This document shows positions 25,048 through 32,879 of a stretch of DNA of 64,000 nt, in pieces. The position numbers were made by a program, and so were the translations under genes. A model generated the notes under the pieces. The model made no database searches, was not told the origin of the DNA, and was given only the letters and a program-made list of their open reading frames with translations. The first letter of the stretch is position 1, and each line of letters begins with the position of its first letter. This stretch comes from Rhodoligotrophos defluvii (GTDB lineage Bacteria > Pseudomonadota > Alphaproteobacteria > Rhizobiales > Im1). Location of the stretch: assembly GCF_005281615.1 (NCBI RefSeq), contig NZ_SZZM01000002.1:186001-250000 (forward strand), written 5' to 3'.

Positions 25048-25820
25048 ATGGATCGAATCTGGCCACCGTCGACACGCAGTATTGCGCCCGTAATGAAGGA
25101 TGCCGGGCCGCTGCAGAGAAACGCTGCGGCCGCCGCCACTTCGCCGACCGCGCCATAGCGGCCGATTGGGATCTGTGCGGACGACATCCTCCTGATCTCA
25201 GAGACATCTAGCCCTCGGCGTTTCGCATTTGCAGCGTCTATCTCGACCACACGCTCCGTTTCGATACGACCTGGCACGATGGTGTTGAGCGTGACGCCGC
25301 AGGGAGCGACCTCGTTGGCAACGGTTTTCATCCAGCCAACCAGCGACGGCCTTAGCGCATTGGATATGCCAAGGTTCTCGATGGGCTGAACAATGCCGGA
25401 TGAAGAAATGTTGAGAACCCTCCCCCATCGCTGATCGACCATGCTCGGCAAGCAAAGATCCACCAACTGAACCAGCCCGAGAAAGAGACGCTCGAACCAC
25501 CGCATCCATTCCGCGCTCGGCACATTCCTGGCTGGACCCGCGGGAGGTCCTCCGGAATTCAGCACAAGCACATCGGGCGGACCGAAACGCTCGACGACAC
25601 GCTGGTGAAAACTCGTGGTGGCGTTGATATCTCCGGTGTCCCAGGCAAAGCCCTGTACATGAGCACCAATGCCGGCCGCGGCCGCAGAAGCTGACAAGGA
25701 TGATCGACTCGTGATCGCGACATGCGCGCCTTCATGGGAAAGGCGCTCCGCGATCGCTCGGCCCATTCCCCGGCTCGCACCGAGTACAAGAGCCCGCTTC
25801 CCCGCGAGTTCGAGATCCAT
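25044..25820 (-). CDS. SDR-family oxidoreductase with atypical active site
   Basis: 258 residues from the ATG at 25820, which has GGGGAAG upstream; an in-frame ATG at 25835 lies before that site. The NAD(P)-binding motif is LVLGASRGMGRAIAE and the late VNxIxPG-type segment is TLNTIVPGRIETE. ILRVDGGQIRS closes the fold. The usual YxxxK catalytic pair is not present: the aligned stretch is SNALRPSLVGWMK, giving Ser and Arg in those places. Known SDR subgroups with SNxLR exist, so the protein may still be a reductase/dehydrogenase using altered chemistry. It lies between the RidA and MmgE/PrpD genes. Confidence 0.82.
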   Translation of the reverse strand: MDLELAGKRALVLGASRGMGRAIAERLSHEGAHVAITSRSSLSASAAAAGIGAHVQGFAWDTGDINATTSFHQRVVERFGPPDVLVLNSGGPPAGPARNVPSAEWMRWFERLFLGLVQLVDLCLPSMVDQRWGRVLNISSSGIVQPIENLGISNALRPSLVGWMKTVANEVAPCGVTLNTIVPGRIETERVVEIDAANAKRRGLDVSEIRRMSSAQIPIGRYGAVGEVAAAAAFLCSGPASFITGAILRVDGGQIRSI

Positions 25821-25970
25821 TTGGCACTTCCCCATGTTTTCGTCTTTTGGTCGCGATTACGACGACTGGGATCGTCGTTAAGCCGCTGAACAAGTTCCAC
25901 AATAACGATGATGGCGGCGAGTATGCATCAATATTACACGCGATTCCAAATGAATATGCAACACTACCTT

Positions 25971-25993
25971 AGATATTACAAAAATAAATATCT
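25971..25993. promoter_or_regulatory. AT-rich inverted repeat upstream of MmgE/PrpD gene
   Basis: AGATATT and AATATCT form perfect 7-bp arms around 9 bases. The site sits in a very AT-rich 130-base stretch (about 25,915-26,045) between the divergent SDR and MmgE/PrpD genes, unlike the GC-rich surroundings. It probably marks promoters for both, with LysR-type or other dimer binding; two LysR genes lie downstream. Confidence 0.4.
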
Positions 25994-26076
25994 GATATTA
26001 ATTGTATCATCACGCCATTCAGACTCTTAATATGTGCCATTCCCAACGCACTCTCTGACATTCTGGTCGAAATTTT

Positions 26077-27450
26077 ATGGATAATGGCGCGAATAACCTA
26101 CCGTTGACTTCGCTTCTGGCCGCGACCTGCTTTGAGGCACCGAACACCGTAGAGCGTGCAGCCATCGACGAGCTTGCGAAACAGTGTGTGCTCGATTGGA
26201 TCGGCGTGTCTCTGGCAGCCATCAAAGAGCCCGCGCCAAAACTCCTGCGCGACGAATTTCTGAAGGAGGGCGTTGGAGAGGAAGCCTCGATCGTCGGCCA
26301 TCCGCGAAAGGCCCACGCAGCGACGGCAGCCATGCTCAACGCAGCCCTTTCGCATGCATTGGATTATGACGACGTCAACCTGGCCATGCCGGGCCACGCT
26401 TCCGTTCCCGTACTGTCGACTGTGCTGGCGCTCGCCGAGAAACGGGGCGCCTCGGGCAGCGATCTGCTGGATGCCTTTGTCGTGGGCTACGAAGCAGTAT
26501 GCCGCTTGGCACAGCTGGTGGCGCCCGGTCACTACGCACGGGGCTTTCAAGCAACCGCGACTGTTGGATGCCTCGGGGCCGCAGTCGGCGGCGCCTACAT
26601 CCAACGATTGGATCACGCCCATACGCTGACCGCACTGTCGATTGCCGCGTCCCAGGCAGCAGGCATGAAGTCCGTATTCGGATCGATGAGCAAGATCCTG
26701 CAGGTGGCGCGCGCCGCGCAGAACGCAGTGGTTGCAGTGAACCTTGCGCGTCGCGGCCTGACCGGCCGCTCGGATATTCTGGAATGTAGCCAGGGCTTCG
26801 CGGCGACACACTCGCCGGACTTCAACCCCGAGGCAGCCCTTCAAAACCCGCGCGGCGGGCTGCACTTGTTCGACAATTTGTTTAAGTACCATGCCGCCTG
26901 CTTCGAGACGCACTCGACAATCGACAGCGTGCTCATGCTCATACGCGACGGCCTGTCGCCCGACGAAGTTGAAAGAATGGTCGTTCGCGTCAACCCGGCT
27001 TGCGACAAGATTTGCAACATCCAGTCGCCGAGAACCGGCATGGAAGGAAAATTCAGTTTCCGCCTGCTTGCAGCCTTTGCCGCGCTGGGCATCGATACCT
27101 CGAGCCCGGAAAGTTATACGGACGAAAACGTCAACAGAAGCGATGTCGTCGAATTACGAGATCGCATCCGCGTGGAGTTCGATGAACGCTTCCCGCTGAC
27201 ATTCGCGCAAGTCACGGCGTTCACCCGCGGCGGGCGCGAATTGTCAGCCAGATCGGATTGCGGCATGCCCGAAACCGATGTGATGCAGCAAGGCGAGCGG
27301 GTAATCTCCAAATTTCACATGCTCGTCGAACCGATATTGGGACCCGCTCGAACGAGAGAAATCGTCTCCTGCGTAGGCCGGCTGGAGAGGTTGGGCGAGG
27401 TCCGCGAGCTCTGCGCGACCTTTTCGGGAACATCGGCGGCCGTTTGGTGA
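26077..27450 (+). CDS. MmgE/PrpD family protein (2-methylcitrate dehydratase-like)
   Basis: 457 residues, the usual length. Family features are DWIGVSLAA near residue 47, LNAALSHALDYDDVN near 88-102, GYEAVCRLAQLVAPGHYARGFQATATVG and FKYHAACFETHSTIDSV. Members dehydrate 2-methylcitrate or isomerise related tricarboxylic acids (cis-aconitate decarboxylase is a relative) in the cytoplasm without an Fe-S cluster. Here there is no methylcitrate synthase or lyase nearby; instead it is followed by an RraA-family gene, suggesting dehydration or isomerisation of a hydroxy-acid that the aldolase-like enzyme then cleaves (inference). Confidence 0.85.
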   Translation: MDNGANNLPLTSLLAATCFEAPNTVERAAIDELAKQCVLDWIGVSLAAIKEPAPKLLRDEFLKEGVGEEASIVGHPRKAHAATAAMLNAALSHALDYDDVNLAMPGHASVPVLSTVLALAEKRGASGSDLLDAFVVGYEAVCRLAQLVAPGHYARGFQATATVGCLGAAVGGAYIQRLDHAHTLTALSIAASQAAGMKSVFGSMSKILQVARAAQNAVVAVNLARRGLTGRSDILECSQGFAATHSPDFNPEAALQNPRGGLHLFDNLFKYHAACFETHSTIDSVLMLIRDGLSPDEVERMVVRVNPACDKICNIQSPRTGMEGKFSFRLLAAFAALGIDTSSPESYTDENVNRSDVVELRDRIRVEFDERFPLTFAQVTAFTRGGRELSARSDCGMPETDVMQQGERVISKFHMLVEPILGPARTREIVSCVGRLERLGEVRELCATFSGTSAAVW

Positions 27451-27486
27451 CGGCTAGTGGAAACGCTCGCTGGGACATCTCCTATT

Positions 27487-28212
27487 ATGGATGAAGATCG
27501 TCGCAAAATCCTGTCGTCGCTTTCGACGGCCACCATAACCACGCTCCTGTTGAAAAGTGGCGTGCGCAGAACGTGGATGAAGGGTCCTAGACGGCTGCGG
27601 CCAGGTAATCGGCTGGTCGGACCAGCCTTCACCCTCCGCTTCATCCCCGGCCGAGAGGATTTGGCGAACCCGGCGGCCTGGACTTCGCCAAGCTCGAGCC
27701 GCGCCGCAATCGAGCGCGTCGAACCCGGCAGTGTCGCGGTTGTCGCTGCCGGCGGCATTGATGACTGCGGAATTCTTGGCGACATCTTGTGCGCCCGGTT
27801 GAGGCTGCGGGGGGTTGCAGGCCTCGTCAGCGATGGGCCGGTTCGTGATGCGGCCGGCGTGATCGCGACAGGCCTGCCCGTCTGGGCCCGAGGTGCAGCA
27901 GCACCACCCTCGATCGCTGGATTGACATTCGTCGGGTGCCAAGAGCCGGTGGGGTGCGGCGGCGTTGCGGTGCTTCCCGGGGACATCATCGTAGCAGACG
28001 ACGACGGCGCGGTGGTCATCCCGAAAGAGCTCGTGGACGAGATCATCAAGGATGGGCCTGCGCAGGAGGAACTCGAGGCATGGATTCTGAAGGAGGTCGA
28101 GGAGGGTCAGCCCCTCCCCGGTCTTTACCCGCCCGACGAGGCGGCCAAGGCCAGATTTGCAGCGCGAACTCCGCCTACGGCGTCTGCAAGCAACGGCGCT
28201 CCCTCGGGATGA
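27487..28212 (+). CDS. RraA-family protein, copy 4
   Basis: About 241 residues from the ATG at 27487; a GTG at 27457 is in frame and would add 10 residues. The opening LSSLSTATITTLLLKSGVRRTWM and LVGPAFTLRFIPGREDL, then VAAGGIDDCGILGDILCARL and SDGPVRD, are family motifs, with R-D as expected metal/oxoacid ligands. The C-terminus is extended by a low-complexity tail. It belongs to a different RraA branch from the three copies at 18.4-20.4 kb. It follows the MmgE/PrpD gene closely and its last 88 bases overlap the 3' end of the convergent LysR gene. Confidence 0.82.
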   Translation: MDEDRRKILSSLSTATITTLLLKSGVRRTWMKGPRRLRPGNRLVGPAFTLRFIPGREDLANPAAWTSPSSSRAAIERVEPGSVAVVAAGGIDDCGILGDILCARLRLRGVAGLVSDGPVRDAAGVIATGLPVWARGAAAPPSIAGLTFVGCQEPVGCGGVAVLPGDIIVADDDGAVVIPKELVDEIIKDGPAQEELEAWILKEVEEGQPLPGLYPPDEAAKARFAARTPPTASASNGAPSG

Positions 28213-29099
28213 GCCGTAACAGCATGCACCTGCGCTTTGATCGCGGCGATGAGCTTGCCTAGCCCGCTGGCCTGCGGCCGGTTTCGCGATGTCGCAAGAA
28301 CAATGTGACGGGTGACTGGCGGATCGGCGATCGGGAGGGCGAATATCTGATGCGATGCGATCTGGCGGGCGACGCTCGCAGCCGGCAGGACCGATCCGGC
28401 AATCCCGCTTTCGACGAACTGAACGATCGAAGAGAATGAATCGACCTCGAACTGGATATCGAGCCGCAGGTGCCTTGCGTTCGCGACCTCTTCGAGCAGA
28501 ACGCGTAGAGCGTGAGGCCGGGCCGGCAGCACGAGCGGCTGCCGGCAGAGCGTCTCGAAGCAAATCTCTGACTTGGCCTGCCATTTGGAGGCGGCCGTCA
28601 CAAAACACAGGCGTTCGTAGAACAGCGGCTCGGCGGAAAACTGGTCGGCAGCCCTTGGGCGATACATGATCGCGACATCCGCCTCGCCGCGGGACAGCTT
28701 GTCAACCAGGCTGGTTGTGAAGCCCTCGATAAGGCGCAGCCTGATGCCGGGGAACTCCGAGAGCAGCGCCGTCGTGAGCGGCAGGGTCAGAACTGCGCTC
28801 AAAGTTGGCGGCAGTCCGATAACGGCATTGCGGACGCCACTACCGAGATGAGAGATCAGCTCTGCCGCATATGAAAGGTCAGAGAGGATGGCGCGAGCGC
28901 GGCCAAGCAAGGCCTCGCCCGCTTCCGTCAGGATGAGACCCCGGCCGTTCCGATAGAACAACGCGGCTCCAAGTTCGTCCTCGAGCAGACGAAGCTGACG
29001 GCTAAGCGAGGGTTGGGTCAGCGAGAGCGACAGCGCAGCGCGTGACAACGACCCGCTCTCGGCAATTCTCACGAACAAGGCGAGCTGATCTGAGGTCAT
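28125..29099 (-). CDS. LysR-type transcriptional regulator
   Basis: 324 residues. The N-terminal winged helix has LALFVRIAESGSLSRAALSLSLTQPSLSRQLRLLEDELG, standard for LysR. The effector domain runs from about residue 90 to 295, including GIAGSVLPAASVA. The last 29 residues overlap antisense with the end of RraA copy 4, which suggests antisense coupling. It is divergent from a second LysR gene at 29262 with a 162-bp intergenic region. Probable regulator of the MmgE/RraA or transporter genes. Confidence 0.9.
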   Translation of the reverse strand: MTSDQLALFVRIAESGSLSRAALSLSLTQPSLSRQLRLLEDELGAALFYRNGRGLILTEAGEALLGRARAILSDLSYAAELISHLGSGVRNAVIGLPPTLSAVLTLPLTTALLSEFPGIRLRLIEGFTTSLVDKLSRGEADVAIMYRPRAADQFSAEPLFYERLCFVTAASKWQAKSEICFETLCRQPLVLPARPHALRVLLEEVANARHLRLDIQFEVDSFSSIVQFVESGIAGSVLPAASVARQIASHQIFALPIADPPVTRHIVLATSRNRPQASGLGKLIAAIKAQVHAVTAHPEGAPLLADAVGGVRAANLALAASSGG

Positions 29100-29261
29100 G
29101 GCATACCGGCCTCCGCGGCCCGCCCCCTCTCGGCAGTTCGGGTCTGCCTGTGTCGATTTCTATTGCCACGATACGGTAAGCATGCAGCAAGATCCGCAAA
29201 AATATATTTATCCTCGCTCATTGATATGTTAATCGTATGAACAATCAACGATCGAGACATC

Positions 29262-30131
29262 ATGGACTTTCGCGACGTAAGGCGGCTGACCTATTTCGTG
29301 GCTGTTGCCGAAGAGCTGCATTTCGGACGGGCCGCAGCACGATTGGGCATGGCCCAGCCACCTCTGAGCCAGCAGATCCAGGACCTCGAAGCCCGATTGC
29401 AAGTCAAGCTGTTCGAGCGCAACCGCCGTGCCGTGACGCTGACGCCGACGGGCGAGCTCCTCCTGCGAGAAGCACGTCGAGTCCTGTCGGATATCGAAAG
29501 GCTCCAGGTCATCGCGCGCCGAGCGAAGGACGGTATGCGTAACGTGCTGCGGATCGGATGCATCACATCTGCACTGTTCGATCCTTTGCCGCGTCTCCTC
29601 GCGGCCGCAAAGGAGCGAGATCCGGAATTCGAGGTCCTCATACGAGAAGTCAATACGGCCCATGCCCAGGACATGCTTCGGCGCCGGGAGATTGACATCG
29701 CACTCATTCGGATTATGCGGACTGAGAAGGATCTCACCGTCCTTCCGCTTACGTCCGACCATTTGGTTGCCGCGGTTCCACATCGCCACCGGCTTGCACG
29801 GGAGAGGCAAATCCATATAACGCGACTTGCGGACGAAGAGATGATCTTCGCATCCCGCCATGTGAATCCTGAACTCTACGATGCGATCATCTCGGGCTGT
29901 ATCCGGAACGGCTTTAGCCCTTTGATCAAGCATGAGGCCGTCTCGATCATCTCGCAGATAGGCTTTGTCGCATGCGGCCTCGGCGTGGCGATCGTACCAA
30001 AGACATCTTCGCGGCTGCGCGTCGGCAATGTGAAATTCATCGAGCTGGACGAGCAGATCCGGATCAACGAAATCTCGCTCGTGTTTCGTAATGATCCGGG
30101 ATCAGAGCGACTGAAGAATCTCCTGATATGA
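29262..30131 (+). CDS. LysR-type transcriptional regulator
   Basis: 289 residues. The helix-turn-helix segment RLTYFVAVAEELHFGRAAARLGMAQPPLSQQIQDLEARL is of the CatR/BenM-like LysR subgroup (MAQPPLSQQI). The effector-binding domain spans about 90-285, with IAIVPKTSSRL near the end. It lies 88 bases before the cupin gene on the same strand and is divergent from the other LysR gene, so both may share operator sequences in the AT-rich gap. Confidence 0.9.
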   Translation: MDFRDVRRLTYFVAVAEELHFGRAAARLGMAQPPLSQQIQDLEARLQVKLFERNRRAVTLTPTGELLLREARRVLSDIERLQVIARRAKDGMRNVLRIGCITSALFDPLPRLLAAAKERDPEFEVLIREVNTAHAQDMLRRREIDIALIRIMRTEKDLTVLPLTSDHLVAAVPHRHRLARERQIHITRLADEEMIFASRHVNPELYDAIISGCIRNGFSPLIKHEAVSIISQIGFVACGLGVAIVPKTSSRLRVGNVKFIELDEQIRINEISLVFRNDPGSERLKNLLI

Positions 30132-30219
30132 CGATCTTCGTCTTTCAGCCAGGCGAACAAAATATTGTTCCGAAGACCGCGGCAGCCGGTATATGGCCTG
30201 GTTTTTAGGAGGGCAACGG

Positions 30220-30561
30220 ATGATAAACAAGGACGCGATCGCGCCGCGCCCGTGGGGCTCCAACTGCTTCAGCTGGGACCTGGTGGACCGGCCTGACATG
30301 CTTGTCGTTCAAGAGGCGATGCCCCCAGGAACATCCGAGCTGCGCCACTTTCATACCAAGGCGCGGCAATTCTTCTTCGTCCTTTCGGGAGAGCTGACGA
30401 TCGAGGTGGAGGGCGAAAGAACCAAACTGGCGGTTCACGACGGCATCGAGATCGTGCCAGGCCGGTCTCATCAGGTCCTCAACGAATCCGATCGGGAGGC
30501 AACATTTCTTGCAATAGCATGCCCCACGACGAAGGGAGATCGCACATTGAGCCCCCGGTGA
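30220..30561 (+). CDS. Small cupin-domain protein
   Basis: 113 residues from the ATG at 30220, chosen because AGGAGG lies 7 bases upstream; an upstream in-frame ATG at 30193 precedes that site. The single cupin barrel has PGTSELRHFHTKARQFFFVLSGELTIE (motif 1 with His and Glu-like ligands) and GIEIVPGRSHQVLNES (motif 2 with His). It probably binds a divalent metal. It may act as an isomerase, lyase or sensor for the adjacent pathway; the function is not assignable. Confidence 0.82.
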   Translation: MINKDAIAPRPWGSNCFSWDLVDRPDMLVVQEAMPPGTSELRHFHTKARQFFFVLSGELTIEVEGERTKLAVHDGIEIVPGRSHQVLNESDREATFLAIACPTTKGDRTLSPR

Positions 30562-30641
30562 AGCGGCGGACGCCGGCGCGAAGGCTCGTGTGAAGGAAAC
30601 GCATCATGTTTGATTAGACGCCAGGTCTCACAACTGAGCTC

Positions 30642-31310
30642 TCAAGCTTCCGACCTGGCCAGCAGGTAAATTCGTTCGCTCGGAAACTCCATTTCCGGAT
30701 AGGGCGGCCGGATGAGCGTGGAGTCGATGGTGAAGCCGGCCTCCTTCAGCATCTCAGACAATTGTGCCGGCGAGAAGAAGTAGCCTGTCAGCGAGACTGG
30801 CTTGCCGAACCACTCGTCCACCTGCGTAGCACCGTCGCCGACGTGAAATGCGACGAGCAAGAGGCCATCCGGTTGCAAATTTCGCCTGAACCGGTGGAAG
30901 GCCTCCTGAAGATCGGACGGAGGCAGATGAATGAGCGAATAGAAGGCCACGATCCCAGCTGGCGCTTTCGGCCTTTCGCCGAGATCCGCAAAGCCGCCCA
31001 CGGAAAAGGCGACTTGGGGGTGAGCCCGGCGTGCTTCCGCAATCATGGCCGCCGAAATGTCGATACCTTCCACCTCCACGCCGGCATCATGCAAGTACCG
31101 CGTCACGTCGCCTGGCCCGCAGCCGATGTCAAACACTGGGCCGCGGCGGCCGAGCCGCTGAACAAACTGGTGGAGAAATGCCAAATCGAGCGGCTTGCGG
31201 TCCACGCCGGCGACACTTGCAGCATACGCCTGGGCGACTGCGTCATAGCTGTCCGCCACGCGTCGATCCCGTTCTGCACTCTCCATTGGCGGCATATCAC
31301 CGGATGTCAT
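30642..31310 (-). CDS. Class I SAM-dependent methyltransferase
   Basis: About 222 residues from the ATG at 31310, overlapping the upstream ABM-domain gene by 14 bases; ATGs at 31295 and 31286 are alternatives. SAM-binding motif I is VFDIGCGPGDVTRYL, followed by the acidic VEVEGIDISAAMI and later GIVAFYSLIHLPPSDLQEAFHRFRRNLQPDG, a methyltransferase-11/25-type fold. The acceptor is unknown. Coupling to the ABM protein suggests both act on one small molecule. Confidence 0.85.
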   Translation of the reverse strand: MTSGDMPPMESAERDRRVADSYDAVAQAYAASVAGVDRKPLDLAFLHQFVQRLGRRGPVFDIGCGPGDVTRYLHDAGVEVEGIDISAAMIAEARRAHPQVAFSVGGFADLGERPKAPAGIVAFYSLIHLPPSDLQEAFHRFRRNLQPDGLLLVAFHVGDGATQVDEWFGKPVSLTGYFFSPAQLSEMLKEAGFTIDSTLIRPPYPEMEFPSERIYLLARSEA

Positions 31311-31626
31311 GCTGGCCCGTTGCGACTTTTGCGAGATCAAGCAAATGCACTTCCCCGATCGTCGTAGTCTGCTCGGCCGTGAGGAGGTCCGCAGCGAGAA
31401 TCCTGGACACGGTCTCCTGGTAAGTCGGCGAGGTATCAAGTGCTTTCACGGCGTCCAGGTCTTCCCAGAACGTCATAACGAGGCCTGTCTCGTCATCACG
31501 GCTCATCACGCAGCCGAGAAATCCCTTTTGCTTGCAGAACATGGGCAGGGAAATCTCTCGCGCAAACGTCTCGTATGCGTCACCGCGTCCAGGTTTCAAT
31601 CCTGTCTTCCAGAGTCGCCCGATCAT
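31297..31626 (-). CDS. Antibiotic biosynthesis monooxygenase (ABM)-like domain protein
   Basis: About 109 residues from the ATG at 31626, with GAGG six bases upstream. An in-frame upstream ATG at 31707 would add a sequence without family character. The dimeric alpha-beta barrel pattern is visible: IGRLWKTGLKPGRGDAYETFARE, FLGCVMSRDDETGLVMTFWEDLDAVKAL, then a C-terminal strand EVHLLDL. Such proteins are small monooxygenases, heme-degrading enzymes or binding proteins; no catalytic residues can be named. It is followed by an overlapping methyltransferase gene. Confidence 0.72.
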   Translation of the reverse strand: MIGRLWKTGLKPGRGDAYETFAREISLPMFCKQKGFLGCVMSRDDETGLVMTFWEDLDAVKALDTSPTYQETVSRILAADLLTAEQTTTIGEVHLLDLAKVATGQHDIR

Positions 31627-31747
31627 TAGGAGCCTCATTTGGTTGAGAGCGGAGTCGAACTTGGCCTCGTACGCAGATAACGTGAACCCGGATAGGTATA
31701 AGGGCATATTCGCCGGTCGCCTTTGTCAAGCACCTGAATTGAGGATC

Positions 31748-31778
31748 TTGAACTTCAAGCTGCTTCAAGCGGTAGACG
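31748..31778 (+). promoter_or_regulatory. MerR-type promoter, second copy (no MerR gene adjacent)
   Basis: TTGAAC (31748-31753) and TAGACG (31773-31778) are separated by 19 bases, the long spacer of MerR-controlled promoters. The spacer differs at only three positions from that of the MerR-linked promoter at 34704-34734. One half-site has changed, giving CTTCAAG-CTG-CTTCAAG instead of an inverted repeat. It points right into a gene-poor stretch and towards the VOC gene. Confidence 0.5.
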
Positions 31779-31784
31779 AGCGTC

Positions 31785-32185
31785 AGTGCTCAAGTAGGGA
31801 AGACGATCCATGTTCATGGAACTAGGCGCAAAAGCGGAAAAGTTGCCCCGGGAGGCAGTAACAGCGGGCTGCTTTCTCGGTTTCCCTTGGGGGTGGAGCC
31901 TGAATGCACGATTGCGCTCACCAGAACCTTGCCGCTTTCCCTGGACACACTCTAGGTTGTCTCCATCGCATATGCGCCGCTGCATGGGCGGGAACGCGGA
32001 GACAGCTATCCGTGTCGGTGGCCGTTACCGCATGCAGATCCGATCCGAGCGAGTTCCTGAAACACCCTGCGGCGCCCGGAAAACGGCAGCACGGGAGCTC
32101 ATGCGCACCACTGGCCGGGACAGCGAGGGCCCTGAAGGCCCGAACCGGTGCGGCCGGCCTCGACCGAATGGCTCGACAGGCTAAA
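31785..32185. other. Gene-poor stretch between MerR-type promoter and palindromic repeat
   Basis: Open frames on both strands (for example 31810-32184) give arginine- and proline-rich products without recognisable domains, so I annotate no gene. Because a good MerR-type promoter points into this stretch, it may hold the remnant of a lost target gene. An ATG at 31810 lies after AGGGAAG-type sequence, but the predicted product looks non-coding in composition. Confidence 0.5.
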
Positions 32186-32285
32186 GCATTTTCGAGCGAG
32201 GTGGACACCGGTTCGCGTGAAGAAAATGCGACCAAGCAAGGACCTAGCGCGGATCCGCGATTCGCAGAAAAGCGGAACGCGCTAG
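32186..32285. repeat. Rhizobial-type palindromic interspersed repeat (two hairpins)
   Basis: First hairpin: GCATTTTC (32186-32193) pairs with GAAAATGC (32222-32229), with a GGTGGACACC inner palindrome. Second hairpin: CTAGCGCGGATCCGC (32244-32258) pairs with GCGGAACGCGCTAG (32272-32285) with one mismatch and a one-base offset. The wording AAGCATTTTCGAGCGAGGTG followed by GACACCGGTTCGCGTGAAG is, from memory, a common intergenic repeat in Bradyrhizobium, Mesorhizobium and relatives. Confidence 0.7.
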
Positions 32286-32325
32286 AAACCACCCTGCGGC
32301 CCGAAACAGACAAGGGAGCAAGACA

Positions 32326-32718
32326 ATGATCCGTTGCAACCTATCTTCGGTATTGGTGCACGACCAACAGAAGGCCGAGGACTTCTATGTCGGCAAGCTG
32401 GGCTTCGTGAAAAAGCAGGATTTTCCGGCCGACGGAGCGCGATGGCTGACGGTGATCGCGGCGGATGGCTCGGGGGTCGAGTTGCTGCTGGAACCCTCCG
32501 GCTATGAGTTCTCGCGCGCCTACCAGAAGGCGCTCTACGACAATGGCATCCCCTTCACCTCGCTCGGCTGCGACAACGTTCAGGCGGAATATGAACGGCT
32601 TACGAAGCTAGGCGTGCAATTCCGGAGAGAGCCCCAGAAGCATGGGGATTACCCCACCACCGCCATACTCGAGGATGGCTGCGGAAACCTGATCATGCTG
32701 CACGAGTCCACTGAGTAA
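32326..32718 (+). CDS. VOC (glyoxalase/bleomycin resistance) family protein
   Basis: 130 residues from an ATG with GGGAG nine bases upstream. It has the paired beta-alpha-beta-beta-beta modules of vicinal-oxygen-chelate proteins: LSSVLVHDQQKAEDFYVGKLGFVKKQDFP, then PFTSLGCDNVQAEYERLTKLGVQF and AILEDGCGNLIMLHEST. The final Glu-type ligand position is present. Members are metal-dependent lyases, dioxygenases or drug-binding proteins; the role is unknown. A hairpin follows directly after the stop. Confidence 0.85.
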   Translation: MIRCNLSSVLVHDQQKAEDFYVGKLGFVKKQDFPADGARWLTVIAADGSGVELLLEPSGYEFSRAYQKALYDNGIPFTSLGCDNVQAEYERLTKLGVQFRREPQKHGDYPTTAILEDGCGNLIMLHESTE

Positions 32719-32738
32719 GGCCGTGACGCTTCACGGCC
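32719..32738 (+). terminator. Hairpin terminator after VOC gene
   Basis: GGCCGTGA-CGCT-TCACGGCC, a perfect 8-bp GC-rich stem with a tetraloop, begins immediately after the TAA stop. No clear T-run follows, so it may be a weak or factor-assisted terminator. Confidence 0.55.
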
Positions 32739-32879
32739 ATTGAACCAACGGTCCCATAGAGCGCGTCATCCGTCCGGGTACGTCCATGTGCTGGAGACGG
32801 CGATTTCAGCCTCTATGGGACGGCAAAGCTGCGGCGTCTGCTCATTACGCGTTCGCGGCAGCCTTTTTCATGGTCCGGG

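Noticed and set aside
31810-32329. Several open frames on both strands between the ABM gene and the VOC gene
   Set aside because: Overlapping, mutually exclusive, Arg/Pro-rich products without family resemblance; the stretch also contains a palindromic repeat.
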